Shown here: one piece after another, positions 1-12,346 of the stretch
Numbering within the stretch: position 1 is the first letter of the stretch
How the letters are laid out: each line of letters starts with the position of its first letter
Assembly (NCBI GenBank): GCA_009760855.2
Contig: WPIO01000064.1
Location: 2,061,501 to 2,125,500 of the forward strand
DNA: 64,000 bases
Origin: Cristatella mucedo
Lineage: Eukaryota > Bryozoa > Phylactolaemata > Cristatellidae
Direction: 5' to 3'
The notes under the pieces: model-generated
Databases searched by the model: none
Told to the model about the DNA's origin: nothing
What the model saw: only the letters and a program-made list of their open reading frames with translations
Position numbers and translations under genes: made by a program

Positions 1-632
1 CATTTCAATGAGGATATAAGGAAAATCGCTTGGCACCTAAAAAAAATTACTGTTTTTCAAAATATGTGCCGTTTGGCAAGCAGTTGCGTGCGTATTCCTC
101 CCTCCTAGTTATATCAGTTCGTATGTGCCCTGCAGAACCGTTATGCAGCAAATAATAACTGTAATAGTTTAAGTAGACGATGTGGCCCCTGAATTCCCCG
201 AGTATATGACATGGCTATCGAAATTCAACATGCGATGGAATTAGTGGCTAATCGAAACTGACAGACTCGTGTGTTTTAATAAAGTTCACTAATTTTACTC
301 CCACGAATAGCTGCAATCCTGTCAAATGGTTGAATCGAAGGGCTATAACCCGTAAGTGTCATAGTTCCCTATCAACCATCTTCTCAACCGCTCACAAACA
401 AGGATAATGCATTGGTAGATATTATTGCTGTTTCCATAGTCCATGCATTATAAAAAGAAAGAAGCCGATGCGGGAAGACGCCAGTGGAAGACCCGCTCGT
501 TTGATATTCCTAGCCTGTCGTGAACCGTTCAGCACGTTCTCCCTCAAGCACTGCTGTGAGTCTCTCCAACTTAGGGGTCATCCGCCATGCTATAACTCCA
601 GCGGCCCACCTTAATGCCTGTCTTTTGAATCC
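1..632. other. No gene recognised
   Basis: I see no coding frame, RNA gene or repeat family here that matches anything else in the window. It is moderately AT-rich and ends where the LINE-B endonuclease relic begins. Confidence 0.5.
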
Positions 633-2300
633 ATGCTCACAGTGCAATTAACCTCTATCGATAAGCGACCTTTTTTGAAAAAAGGTCGCCTCGACCTGCT
701 CGCCTTGACCGAGACCTTGCTAAAATTGGTTAAGTGCCCGATCATTGAAGACGAAACCCTAACAGGTTCTCATTCTTTCAAACCCCTAAATCAATCAAAA
801 CTGGTGGTGGAGTCGATGTTATCACAAGCCGATCCTTCAATGTCAAGCCGTTTGTTGTTCACTCGAAACAGTCATTCGACTCTATCGTTATGAGCCGACA
901 ACTAATTAACAATGGTGGCAGTAGTCTATCACCCCCCCTCCAGGTACCAAGTACTCCTTTATCTCATATTTATCTTATCTCATTTTGATTCAGTGTGCAA
1001 GAAATCGATCTTTCCTCATTATGGGTGATTTCAACATTCATTTTGATAACCTATCTGACGCCTTCAGCACCGAATTCGTGCACCAGCTGACTCACTGTCT
1101 CTTGCTGCTCATGTGCATGTCATTACTCACACCTAGGGTCACACACTCGACCAGATTTTCTCACACAACTAAATGAACTGTATCATCACCAATTATTACC
1201 AAATTCTGCTTATCTGACCACATGCACATCGCATTCGGTCAACAATGTGTGCCGTCCTCTATATCCAAAGTCATCTGTGAATCGCGAAACCTCAAGACCC
1301 TTGACTTCGACTCTATTCTTACGAGAATATCTCCTTCACCTCTGCTGCTAAATTATCCTTCCAATCTGCCATTATTGGTAGATTCCTACAAAACGACTAC
1401 TACAGACACTAACAACACTAGGTCACATACTCGACGAGTTTGCACCTGTCACTAAGAGCCACACTGTGAGCCCTCGCCCAGATGGCCTATCGTTTACCAG
1501 TCATTAAACTAACTAGGTCTACTAAACGTGAGCTTGAGAAGCATACAAAAGATCAGGACTGGCTGTCCATTGACGGGCATACAAGGACAATTGTGGATAG
1601 TACTAATCGATCCTAGAAAAGGCCAAGTTTAGCTTCTCTAGAAAGATTGCTGAATCCCAGATGCACCACACAAAAATGTTTATGTCTACGATCAACAACC
1701 CCCTTAACCGCTTCCAGATTAGCCCCTTACCTAGTGATCCATGTGATGATCTAGCTGATAGCTCCTTTGGCATATTTGTCAACAAAGTAGACAAGATCCC
1801 TAGGGTGGCAGCATCCCCCAGGAATTATGTCCTTCGATGCACGCCACGGCTTGGCTCCTTCGTACCTAGCTGAACTGCTGCACCAGTTTCAGCCTCTTCG
1901 TGCTCTCAGGTCCTGTGTGGACAATAAATTAGCTGTCCCATTCCTCTGCTTAAAGACAGTTGGCGACAGAAGCTTTAGCTCTGCAGGTCCTAGACTGTGG
2001 AACTCGCTTTCACAGTTCTTACGCAATGACAACTACTCTCCTACTGCCGACTATGGCACATCGTTTTCAGCGGTCCTGAGCTGCTACTTCCATGCTACTC
2101 ACTACCTCAACTGCTGTCCTGACTCTGCTATGCTTCCCACTTTCTCTTTGTTGCGTGAGACGAAGTCTGTTGGCTACCGAATGTGTACCGAAAGCCGCTT
2201 AGGCTGTGAGTGCGCTGTACAAAACTCTCCTGCGTAACACCTACATGGTCTTTATGACTTTGTGGAGTTACTGACGGAGATACATTACATTTGCTACAAT
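633..2300 (+). mobile_element. LINE-B copy, endonuclease part joined to 3' end
   Basis: Decayed non-LTR retrotransposon. The 5' part keeps pieces of an apurinic-type endonuclease: a DLLALTETLL segment (633-893, like the family's Glu-containing ALTETWL motif) and IMGDFNIHFDN (985-1176, the GDFN motif). From about 1827 the frame reads the C-terminal region (HGLAPSYLAELL, then PRLWNSLSQFLRN). The reverse transcriptase that should lie between is missing, so the copy is internally deleted. The 3' end runs through a CTGTTGGCTACCG motif and finishes in an ACATT-type tail near 2290. Frames are broken by stops and shifts, so this is not a functional gene. The clade (CR1/L2-like, Jockey group) is inferred from motif style. 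Confidence 0.75.
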
Positions 2301-2884
2301 TCGTGCCAAACACTGCAGCTACGCTCGTCTGGTCTTCAAGTCCCAGCGGTTTGAGCACGTGTCAACTCTGCTGAAAGAGCTATGATGGTTGGCGGTTGAG
2401 CAAAGGATACAGAGCAAAGTTCTTACGCTGACCCACAAGGTCCGCCATGGCTTAGCTCCTTCGTACCTAGCTGAACTGCTGCATCAGTTTCAGCCTGTTC
2501 GCGCCCTCAGGTCCTGTGTGGACAATAAATTAGCTGTTCCATTCCTCCGCTTAAAGACAGTTGGCGACAGAAGCTTTAGCTCTGCAGATCCTAGACTGTA
2601 GAACTCGCTTCCACAATTCTTACGCAACGATGACTACTCTCCTACTGCCGACTATGGCTCTTCCTTTTCAGCGGTCCTGAGCTACTCACTACCTCAACTG
2701 CTCTCCTGATTCTGCTATGCTTCCCACTTTTTCTTTGCTGCGTTAGACGAAGTCTGTTGGCTACCGAATGCGTACCGAAAGCCGCTTAGGCTGTGAGTGC
2801 GCTATACAAAACTCTCCTGCGGAACACCCACATGGTCTTTATGACTTTGTTGAGTTACAGACGGCGATGCATTACATTACATGC
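2301..2884 (+). mobile_element. LINE-B copy, 3' end
   Basis: Second 3' fragment of LINE-B directly behind the first. It reads WLAVEQRIQSKVLTLTHKVR then HGLAPSYLAELLHQFQ and the same FSSADPRL block, followed by the same noncoding 3' end and a short ATTACATTAC tail near 2870-2881. It closely matches 1840-2290, with small insertions and deletions. Confidence 0.75.
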
Positions 2885-4743
<1,859 letters not shown>

Positions 4744-4825
4744 CGTGCCCAGTAGTTCCAGAGTCGACTCAACTTTCCTTAAAATCCTTCTAGATTAAAT
4801 TGAACAGTCTAGGGACTCCCTTTAT

Positions 4826-5632
4826 ACACTTGGTCTTCTAACGGTCTGTATTTTCCCTCTTGCCGATGTGATTCCTGGGCACAATCTAAGCTTTCACTTT
4901 TATGTAGATGACACTCAGTCGTACTATTACTTTGATCCCTCCCAGCCTTCCAGCAAGTCGAGTTCTCTCAACTCCCTTGCTGCATATATTGATGACATCC
5001 GCACATGGATGGCAGCAAACTTTCTTAAATTGAATGAAGATAGAACCAACTTACTAGTAATGGGCAAACTAAGTGTGACTCAGAAATTGGAAAGGTTAAC
5101 GCTCACAATCGGCTCTGCAAGAATGTATCCTGTTGAATCTGCACGAAATCTAGGTATCCTGTTCCAAAGTAGCCTTTCTTTAGACTACCACATCAGCTCC
5201 ACAGTCAAGTCTGCCTACTTTCAGCTACATAACATTGCTAAAATTCGGGCTTGTTTAGACAGCGATACCACATCTAAGTTGGTCATCGCATTAGTGAATC
5301 CTGCCTTGACTTCTGTAACTCACCGCTTGCTTGTCTATATGCCTGTGCCAGCAAGTGCTTACAGCTGTACAAACTCGGCTGCTAGGCTTGTCTGTCGTGA
5401 GCTTTGCAGTTTCCACATCACACCACTTCTCACCGACCTGCACTGGCTTCCAGTCAAGCAACGCATAGACTTCAAGGTTCTGTCACTAACATGTAGGTCC
5501 CTTTGTCCTTTGGCATGCTATCACTAACCATTCGATCGTGCTTCCTTTGCAGCAAATATAAGGTGCCTAGACAGAGATTAAGTTCTGTGAGGGTGCTATA
5601 TCAAGTGTATTATTGTTATTATTATTATACAC
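4826..5632 (+). mobile_element. LINE-A copy, RT C-terminal part and 3' tail
   Basis: Open for about 200 codons (4868-5527): FHFYVDDTQSYYYFDPSQPS, then WMAANFLKLNEDRTNLLVMG, SARNLGILFQSSLSLD and HITPLLTDLHWLPVKQRIDF. The RT catalytic YADD motif reads YVDD here. The segment between the TCRSLCP block and the 3' tail is deleted. The tail (about 5535-5632) carries the LINE-A stem-loop and ends in ATT repeats. Confidence 0.8.
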
Positions 5633-5900
5633 TCACTGCAGTTCCTACCGGATGCTAACTCTCCGTCACTCTTCGGTCTCCTCCTTCAAGCCTGCCTCCG
5701 TTGAACTAATCGCTAAATTTGTTTCCCATGCTAAAAAGAGCATCAGTCTTATCGACACTGACCCAAAAGTTTCCCTTAAGAGATGCATAGACCTACCCAT
5801 CGTAAAAAAAAGTTTACAGTGTATCCGTGGCTACCTGTGAAGCCCCCAGCCCTCTGAAAACCAAAGTAGCCAGACCACTCATTTATGAGCTTATTTTTAT
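5633..5900 (+). mobile_element. LINE-A pre-RT linker fragment
   Basis: Reads LIAKFVSHAKKSISLIDTDP and RCIDLPIVKKSL, related to the LILKFISQSKKTTN and RCIDLQLPYINN blocks of the copy at 2885. 5' and 3' truncated. The next 200 bases (5901-6109) show nothing I recognise. Confidence 0.5.
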
Positions 5901-6109
5901 GACCCTTTGATCATAAAAATTAAACGTCCATCCTGTCTTTCATTCGTCTGCTCTGCTGTGGGTTTGAAATGATCTCCTGAACCAAGCTGATCAGGGTAGG
6001 GTCCCTCGGCTATTTGTCTGAGATCTCTAAGCAGCATTTGAGTTCACACAATGGACCACCAGATCCTAGTAGATCGCTCCTAGACCAGCCTAGATACAGC
6101 CGGCTCTGA

Positions 6110-6610
6110 ACTTTTTGTCGCTCACTTTTAGGTCCCTTCATTCTATGGCTCCTGCCTATCTGTCAGATATACTACCCCATCAGGCCAAGCATCGTACCAC
6201 CCGCTTTTCGGAATCCAACAGTCTAGAAATACCTCGTACAAACCTTAAATCCTTTGGAGACCGTGCATTTAGTTCATATGCTCCCAAAGCCTGGAACTCC
6301 CTCCCGACCTGCGGCAGAACATCCCCTGACTTGACCACATTTAAAAGGAACCTAAAAACACACCTATTTAGGACAGCATTTAGTGGGTCCCTGTGATTCG
6401 TCCTTGATGTGCTTATGCATGCTGACACTGTGCATGCTGCCACTAAGTACATTTGCATGCTGACCCTGTGCATGTCACCCCTAACCATATTATTCCTTTC
6501 GTTTGTTTTTCAAGCATGATTTTACTTACCATTCCATTGCATTTCACTTTACAGCAAATGTAAAGCGCCTAGAGAGAGATTAAGCTCTCTGAGGGCGCTT
6601 TATCAAGTGA

Positions 6611-6637
<27 letters not shown>
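6110..6637 (+). mobile_element. LINE-A 3' end with (ATT)n tail
   Basis: Reads LTFRSLHSMAPAYLSDILPH through NSLPTCGRTSPDL to the terminal FRTAFSGSL stop (6396), then the noncoding 3' region, the stem-loop near 6557-6600 and an (ATT)n tail (about 6612-6637). Very close to the copy ending at 9831. Confidence 0.85.
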
Positions 6638-6641
<4 letters not shown>

Positions 6642-7200
6642 TGTTTAGGTTCAATCTCAGTGAAAGATGTCGGAGTGTAGCTGTAAATGACTATCGGTCA
6701 TCCATGGAGCCCTTAAAACATGGGGTACCACAGGGTTCGGTTTTAGGCACACTCCCTTTCACCATCCATACACTTGTTCGTCCCGATGATGTCAATGCAA
6801 AACACAACCATGGCTTTCATTTCTATTCCGACAATCCCGAACTCTACCGATCCTTTGACCCTTCTCTGCCTTGCTCTGCATCATACTCACATAACTCCCT
6901 TTGCACCTGCATCAACGACATTCGCGTTTAGATGGCTTCTAAGGTCTTTAAACTTAACAACGATAAGCCAAACCTTATAGTGATGGGAAAGTCAAGAGTC
7001 ACCCTCAAGTTGAAGACTCCACCCTCACTCTCATGACGTCAACTCGTGACCTGGGCGCCGTGTTCCAAAACGTGTCATTAGATGAGCACACTTTCTCCAC
7101 TGTTAAGTCGGCCCACTTTGAGATAAGGAGCATTGCAAAACTCAGGGCCAGGGTAGACAGATTACACTACGACAGCTAAACCAGTTCACATGTTTGTGAC
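6638..7200 (+). mobile_element. LINE RT fragment, divergent family
   Basis: Reads PLKHGVPQGSVLGTLPFTIH, then NHGFHFYSDNPELYRSFDPS and CTCINDIRV. This is the RT block around the GVPQGSVLG and YADD motifs of a LINE related to, but clearly diverged from, LINE-A. The YADD motif is changed to YSDN, so it is inactive. It probably continues weakly to about 7230. From 7231 to 7617 I see no further recognisable feature. Confidence 0.65.
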
Positions 7201-7617
7201 ATCGCATCCTGATTACTCAATTCCCTTTAGCCAGCACTCCTGGCCCGTGCCCTTAAACACCTGCATCATCCTCTGGTCTGTCATCAATGGCGTAGCTACC
7301 ATATTGCAACTGCTATCTGAGCTTTACTTCCTCTGTATCGAACATCGACCTCGCGATCCTCTCTTGCAGTCTGCAAGTCCTCGCGTCATCCGCTTGCACC
7401 AGCATGCACCTATCCGACCTCCTTCCTCTTCCTTTGCTACATTTTACCCTCGTAAATAGGGTTCACTAGCCCCGAGTATCTAGTATGGCCTGCTGGGGGT
7501 CAGCGAGCTGGTCGAAGTTTGACCTATGACTTGTAGAGGCGTGGGAGTGAGAGCGTTGGCTCGGGTACAGTCGGCTCGAGCTCCTCGTAGATGATCGGCA
7601 GTATTGTCCGGGAGCAC

Positions 7618-8092
7618 TAATAATAATATAATAATAATAATGCACTTGATAAAGCGCACTCAGAGAACTCAATCTCTTTCTAGGCGTTTCACATTTGATG
7701 CAAAGGGAAGCGCGATTGAATGGTGAGTAATATCATGCTTGATAAACATGAATAACATGGTTAGGGGTGACATGCACAGGGTCAGCATGCAAATGTGCTT
7801 AGTGGCAGCATGCACAGTGTCAGCACGCATAAGCACATGAAGGACGAATCACAGGGACCCAGTAAATGCTGTCCTAAATAGGTGTTTTTAAGTTCTTTTT
7901 CAATGTGGTCAAGTCAGGGGATGTTCTGACGCAAGTCGGGAGGGAGTTCCAGGCTTTGGGAGCATACGAACTAAATGCACGGTCTCCAAAGGGCTTGAGG
8001 TTTGTACGAGGTATTGGTAAACTGTTGGATTCCGAAAAGCGAGTGGTACGATGCTTGGCGTGGTGTGGGGAGTAGATCACTGACACACTGTC
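7618..8092 (-). mobile_element. LINE-A 3' end, inverted
   Basis: Starts with the reverse-complement (AAT)n tail and stem-loop (7618-7700). The minus strand then reads the C-terminal block (HHAKHRTTRFSESNSL, AFSSYAPKAWNSLPTCVRTS) between 7874 and 8070. It lies head-to-head with the + strand copy that begins near 8230. The spacer 8093-8229 is unassigned. Confidence 0.85.
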
Positions 8093-8229
8093 GTTCAAAG
8101 TACATGCGGCTGCATAACAGGGACACCGTCGCGATACGGTACGGTCTAATTTCGTTACCTGTCGCCGACAGGCTAGAGTTGTCGTGGTCTAGAGCTGTCG
8201 CCGATGAGTCACGAGCTAACCTCCTCACC

Positions 8230-9582
8230 CCATCTCGCCCTAAGTCAAAGGGCAGGCTAGCCCTGCTGCTTGACCCCAGCAGGTTGACCGTATACCAGCT
8301 TAACTCATATATCGAAACCTCACACCTTGCTAGTAAGTTTCAGTCTGGCTTTAGAGCTAATCACTCCACAGAGTCAGCATTGCTTAGGGTATACAACGAC
8401 CTACTTAGGAATGCAGATATGGGTTGAGTGTCTCTGCTTGTTTTGCTCGATCTTTCGGCAGCTTTTGATACCATAGATCGCAAAGTTCTTCTAGAGTGCC
8501 TCTCATCTCGCCTGGCCATCACTGGCACTGCTCTGCAGTGGTTCAGGTCCTATCTCAGTGGGAGACTCCAGAGTATTGACGTGAATGGACAAAGATCATT
8601 TGAGGTACCTCTGAAATATGGCGTACCTCAGGGCTCCGTGCTAGGTCCGGTTTTTTTCACGGTTTATACTCTCCCTCTTGCTGATGTGATTGCCAAGCAC
8701 AATCTAGGCTTTCACTTCTATGCAGATGACACTCAGTTGTACCTTTGCTTTGATCCCTCCCAGCCTTTGAGCACCTCAAATTCTCTCAACTCACTTGCTG
8801 CATGTATTGATGACATCTGCACATGGATGGCAGCAAATTTTCTAAAATTAAATGACGATAAAACTAACTTACTAGTTATGGGCAAACCCAATGTGATTCA
8901 GAAATCGGAAAGGCTGATGCTAAAAATTGGCTCTGCCAGCATATCTCCAGTTGAATCAGCTCGAAATCTAGGTGTCATATTCCAAAGCAACCTCTCGTTA
9001 GACGACCATATCAGCTCCACAGTCAAATCTGCCTATTTTCAGCTACATAACATTGCTAAAATTCGGGCTTGTTTAGATAAGGATACCACATCCAGGTGGG
9101 TCCATGCATTCGAGACTTCCCGTCTCGACTTCTGCAACTCACTGCTCGCTGGCCTACCGGCATGTGCGATCAGGCGATTGCAGCTGGTGCAAAACTCTGC
9201 AGCTAGGCTTGTCTGTCGTGAACATCGCAGTTGCCACATCACTCCACTTCTCGCCGACCTGCACTGGCTACCAGTCAAGCAATGGGTTGACTTCAAGGTT
9301 TTGTTGCTCACTTTTAGGTCCCTACATTCTATGGCTCCAGACTATCTCTCAGATATACTACCCTATCAGGCCAAGCATCGTACCACCCGCTTTTCGGAAT
9401 CAAAAAGTCTAGAAATACCTCGTACAAACCTCAAATCCTTTGGAGACCGTGCATTTAGTTCATGTGCTCCCAAAGCCTGGAACTCCCTCCCGACCTGCGT
9501 CAGAACATCCCCTGACTTGACCACATTTAAAAGGAACCTAAAAACACACCTATTTAGGACAGCATTTAGTGGGTCCCTATGA
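8230..9582 (+). pseudogene. Reverse transcriptase ORF of LINE-A, one in-frame stop
   Basis: A single frame of 451 codons interrupted only by TGA at 8425-8427, in a place where the sense reading would be DMG-x-VSLLVLLDLSAAFD. Downstream of the stop, residues 7-14 are LDLSAAFD, 65-74 GVPQGSVLGP and 98-101 the catalytic YADD. WMAANFLKLNDDKTNLLVMG follows, and the C-terminal region (LDFCNSLLAGLPACAIRRLQ, ITPLLADLHWLPVKQ) is typical of CR1/L2-type elements. The product would reverse-transcribe LINE RNA at a nicked target. There is no endonuclease because the copy is 5'-truncated. The pattern of one stop in a long conserved frame points to a fairly recent insertion. Confidence 0.85.
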
Positions 9583-9796
9583 TTCGTCCGTCATGTGCTT
9601 ATGCATGCTGACACTGTGCATGCTGCCACTAACCACATTTGCATGCTGACCCTGTGCATGTCACCCCTAACCATATTATTCATTTTGTTTGTTTTTCAAG
9701 CATGATTTTACTTACTATTCTATTGCATTTCACTTTACAGCAAATGTAAAGCGCCTAGAGAGAGATTAAGCTCTCTGAGGGCGCTTTATCAAGTGA

Positions 9797-9827
<31 letters not shown>

Positions 9828-9831
9828 TGTT
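8230..9831 (+). mobile_element. LINE-A, best-preserved copy
   Basis: 5'-truncated non-LTR retrotransposon with a nearly continuous RT frame, complete C-terminus, noncoding 3' region, terminal stem-loop (about 9740-9790) and an (ATT)n tail (about 9797-9831). It is the reference for the other LINE-A fragments in this window. Confidence 0.9.
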
Positions 9832-9886
9832 TAGGTTCAATCTCAGTGAAAGATGTCGGAGTGTAGCTGTAAATGACTATCGATGG
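9832..9886. repeat. 55-bp flank shared with 6638-6692
   Basis: The sequence after the (ATT)n tail is virtually identical to that after the tail at 6637. It begins AACTTGTTTAGGTTCAATCT and ends GACTATCG. It therefore belongs to a duplicated segment, not to the LINE itself. Confidence 0.85.
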
Positions 9887-9889
9887 TCA

Positions 9890-11745
9890 CTGTCAACAAG
9901 CATGACATGGTTAGAGGTGACATGCATAGCATAGCAGAGGTGAAATGCAATGCATACAGCATGCAAATATGGTTAGTGGCATCATGCACAGTGTCAGAAT
10001 GCGTAGCATAAGATGTAAAGGACGAATCACATCGACCCACTAAATACTGTGATACACAGATTCATTTTAGTTTCTTGTCTTTATGCCGTCAAGTCAGGGG
10101 ATGTCGTAATGCCAGTCGGAAGTGAGTTCCAGGCTTTGGGAGCATACCAACTAAAGGCACAGCCTTCAAAGGATTTGCGGTTGGTTCGCACGAGGTGTAG
10201 GTAAGCGATTCGATTCAGAAAAGGAGGTAGTACGATGCCTAGCCTGGTGGGGGAGTAGATCTGATTGGTAGGCCGGAGCCAAAGAAAAGAGAGACCTAAA
10301 AGTGAGTAAAAGAACTTTGAAGTCGATGCACTGATCATCTTTAATTCACTGGTCACTTTCAACGACTTCCTTCTACACTCTGTAGCTTAAAACAGTCAGG
10401 GCTTCTTTATTCACTTGAAAACTAAAGTTCTGCCAGTCGGACCAAAAAATATCTTTAAGACGGTAAACAATTTACTGGCCAATGATGAGAGGTCTCACTC
10501 CTCAGATATTAACGGCTCAGCCGAAAAGTTTTCAGCTTTCTTTGCTGAAAAAATTGCGCAAATTTTTGCCTGTATAAAGCCCCCTCCGACTAATGCAATT
10601 GCGGAATCGCAACCTCTAACCTTCCTCAAACGATTTTCGTTACCGACAGAAGCTTTAGCTCTGCAGATACTGGACCGTGGAACTCCATGATTCTTACGCA
10701 ACGAAAACTACTCTCTTGCAGCCAACTGTGGCACATCTTTTCCAGCCGTCCTGAGCTGCTACTTCCATGCTGCTCACTACCTTAGCTGCTCTGCTGACTC
10801 TGCTATGCTTCCCACTTTCTCTTTGCTGCGTGAGATGACGTCTGTTTGCTACCGAATGCATACCGAAAGCCGCTTAAGCTGTGAGTGCGCTATACAAAAT
10901 TCTCCTTCGCAACACCCACATAGTCATTGTGGCTTTGCGGAGTGACTAATAGAGATACATTACATTACATTTTACTGCTTGATTGGAAGTCAGTGCAGGT
11001 CGGCAAGATGTCGTGTAATGTGGCGACTGCGACGCTCACGACAGACAAGCCAAGCTTCAGAGTGTTGCACCAACTATAAGAGCGTTATTGCACAGACCTA
11101 TCATCAGAAGACCAGCAAGCAGTGAGTTGCAGAAGTCAAGATGCAATTTTACCAATGCATGGATCAATTTGGATGCAGTATCCCTGTCTAATCAAACCCG
11201 AATTTCAGCAATGTTATTTAGCTGAAAGTAGGCAGACTTTACTGCCGAGCTAATGCGGTCGTCTAGTGCAAGGTCACTTTCGAACAGGACACCTAGATGT
11301 AGTTCAGATGCAACAGAAGATATGCTGACAGAGCCGATTTTTAGCGCTAAGCTTTCCAATTTCTGAGTGACACTTGGTTTGTCCATAACCAGCACATTCG
11401 TTTTATCTTCGTTCAATTTTAGAAGGTTTGCTGCCGTCCATGTGCGGATGTCAGCAATACATATAGCAAGGAAGTTGAGACAGTTTTTTAAGCTGGAAGG
11501 CTGGCAAAGATCAAAGCAAAGATACAGTTGAGTGTCATCTGCATAGAAGCGAAAGCCTAGATTGTACTTGTTAGTCGCATTGGCAAGATGGAGAGAATAA
11601 ACTGTGAAGAGAAGGTGGGCCAAGCATGTAGCCCTGAGATACTCTATACTTGAGTTGTTTCTCGGATGATCTTTTCCCGTTCCCAATAATACTCTGAATT
11701 TTATCACTGAGATTGGACTTAAACTATTTTAATGCAGTGCCGATG
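9890..11745 (-). mobile_element. LINE-A, inverted, split by a LINE-B insertion
   Basis: Minus-strand LINE-A in two pieces: 9890-10331 (3' region; C-terminal block KAWNSLPTGITTSPDLTA) and 10974-11745 (RT part; minus strand 11707-11192 reads FYADDTQLYLCFDLCQPS and NLLKLNEDKTNVLVMDKPSV). The left piece stops in the middle of the sequence for the HWLPVKQ-IDFKV block, and the right piece resumes it with TGCTTGATTGGAAGTCAGTG. The 642 bp between them are LINE-B in the opposite orientation. Confidence 0.8.
10332..10973 (+). mobile_element. LINE-B insertion, internally deleted
   Basis: The 5' part reads FKTVNNLLANDERSHSSDIN and FSAFFAEKIAQIF, the linker between endonuclease and RT. It jumps to the 3' end (FRYRQKL-like region near 10640) and ends with the TTGCTACCGAATGCATACCG block and an ATTACATTAC tail at about 10960-10973. 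ACTG occurs at both borders as a possible short target duplication. Confidence 0.7.
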
Positions 11746-11756
11746 ATGTCCAAGGT

Positions 11757-11872
11757 GGGTTACCTGACAACAGTGCGAAGGACAAAAGCACGCCGACAAA
11801 AACGCGCTGGCAAAAGTACACAACGACAAAAGCGCAGAGGACAAAAGCGCGCCGACAAACGCTAGCAAAAAT
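11757..11872. repeat. Degenerate GACAAAAGCGC repeat
   Basis: About eight imperfect copies of an 11-14 bp motif (GACAAAAGCGCG with variants such as GGCAAAAGTACA and GCCGACAAAAACGCGC) follow the LINE-A piece. No coding potential is seen. The AT-rich stretch to 12184 holds nothing I recognise. Confidence 0.75.
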
Positions 11873-12184
11873 AATTTTAAGGAGTGCTTTTTTAAATAGA
11901 TTTTCCTAATTAAGGTATTTTATTAGAGAAAATAAATACACGGTATAACTCACATCACTTTACAATGTACGCTAGCTTTTAAATATATTTTTAAAGGGTA
12001 TAGCTATATAGAAAGAGTTAATGTAGCCTAATAATGTAAGCCTGTTTTTTCATTATTTGCTCAAGCTGTATGCTATTCCTCGAAAGTATCTTCCACTAGG
12101 ACAATTCCGAGGTCGGCTGCTTATGACGCGATCACAAACGTTCGTGTCAGGCGAATAGCTGCGATCACTGCGATAAAAAAATAC

Positions 12185-12346
12185 TGCGCTGATTCAGCAG
12201 CCTCTTTTGTATAGCGACAGAAGAGCCTTTGCGGCTATTATCACCGCTTGCAGCGGCGATAAAGGATCGCCCTCCGCAGAATCCGAACCCACGACCTCGG
12301 GACAGAGGTCGTGAAATGCGACCACCTTACCTAGTATGCCATGACG
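12185..12346 (-). mobile_element. SINE-1 (tRNA-derived), inverted
   Basis: The reverse complement shows a tRNA-like head with a TGGCATACTAGGTAAGGTGG-type A box and GGGTTCGGATTC-type B box. It is followed by a body with GCCGCTGCAAGCGG-like sequence and the end GTCGCTATACAAAAGAGGCT. It forms the left border of the foldback array. Confidence 0.8.
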
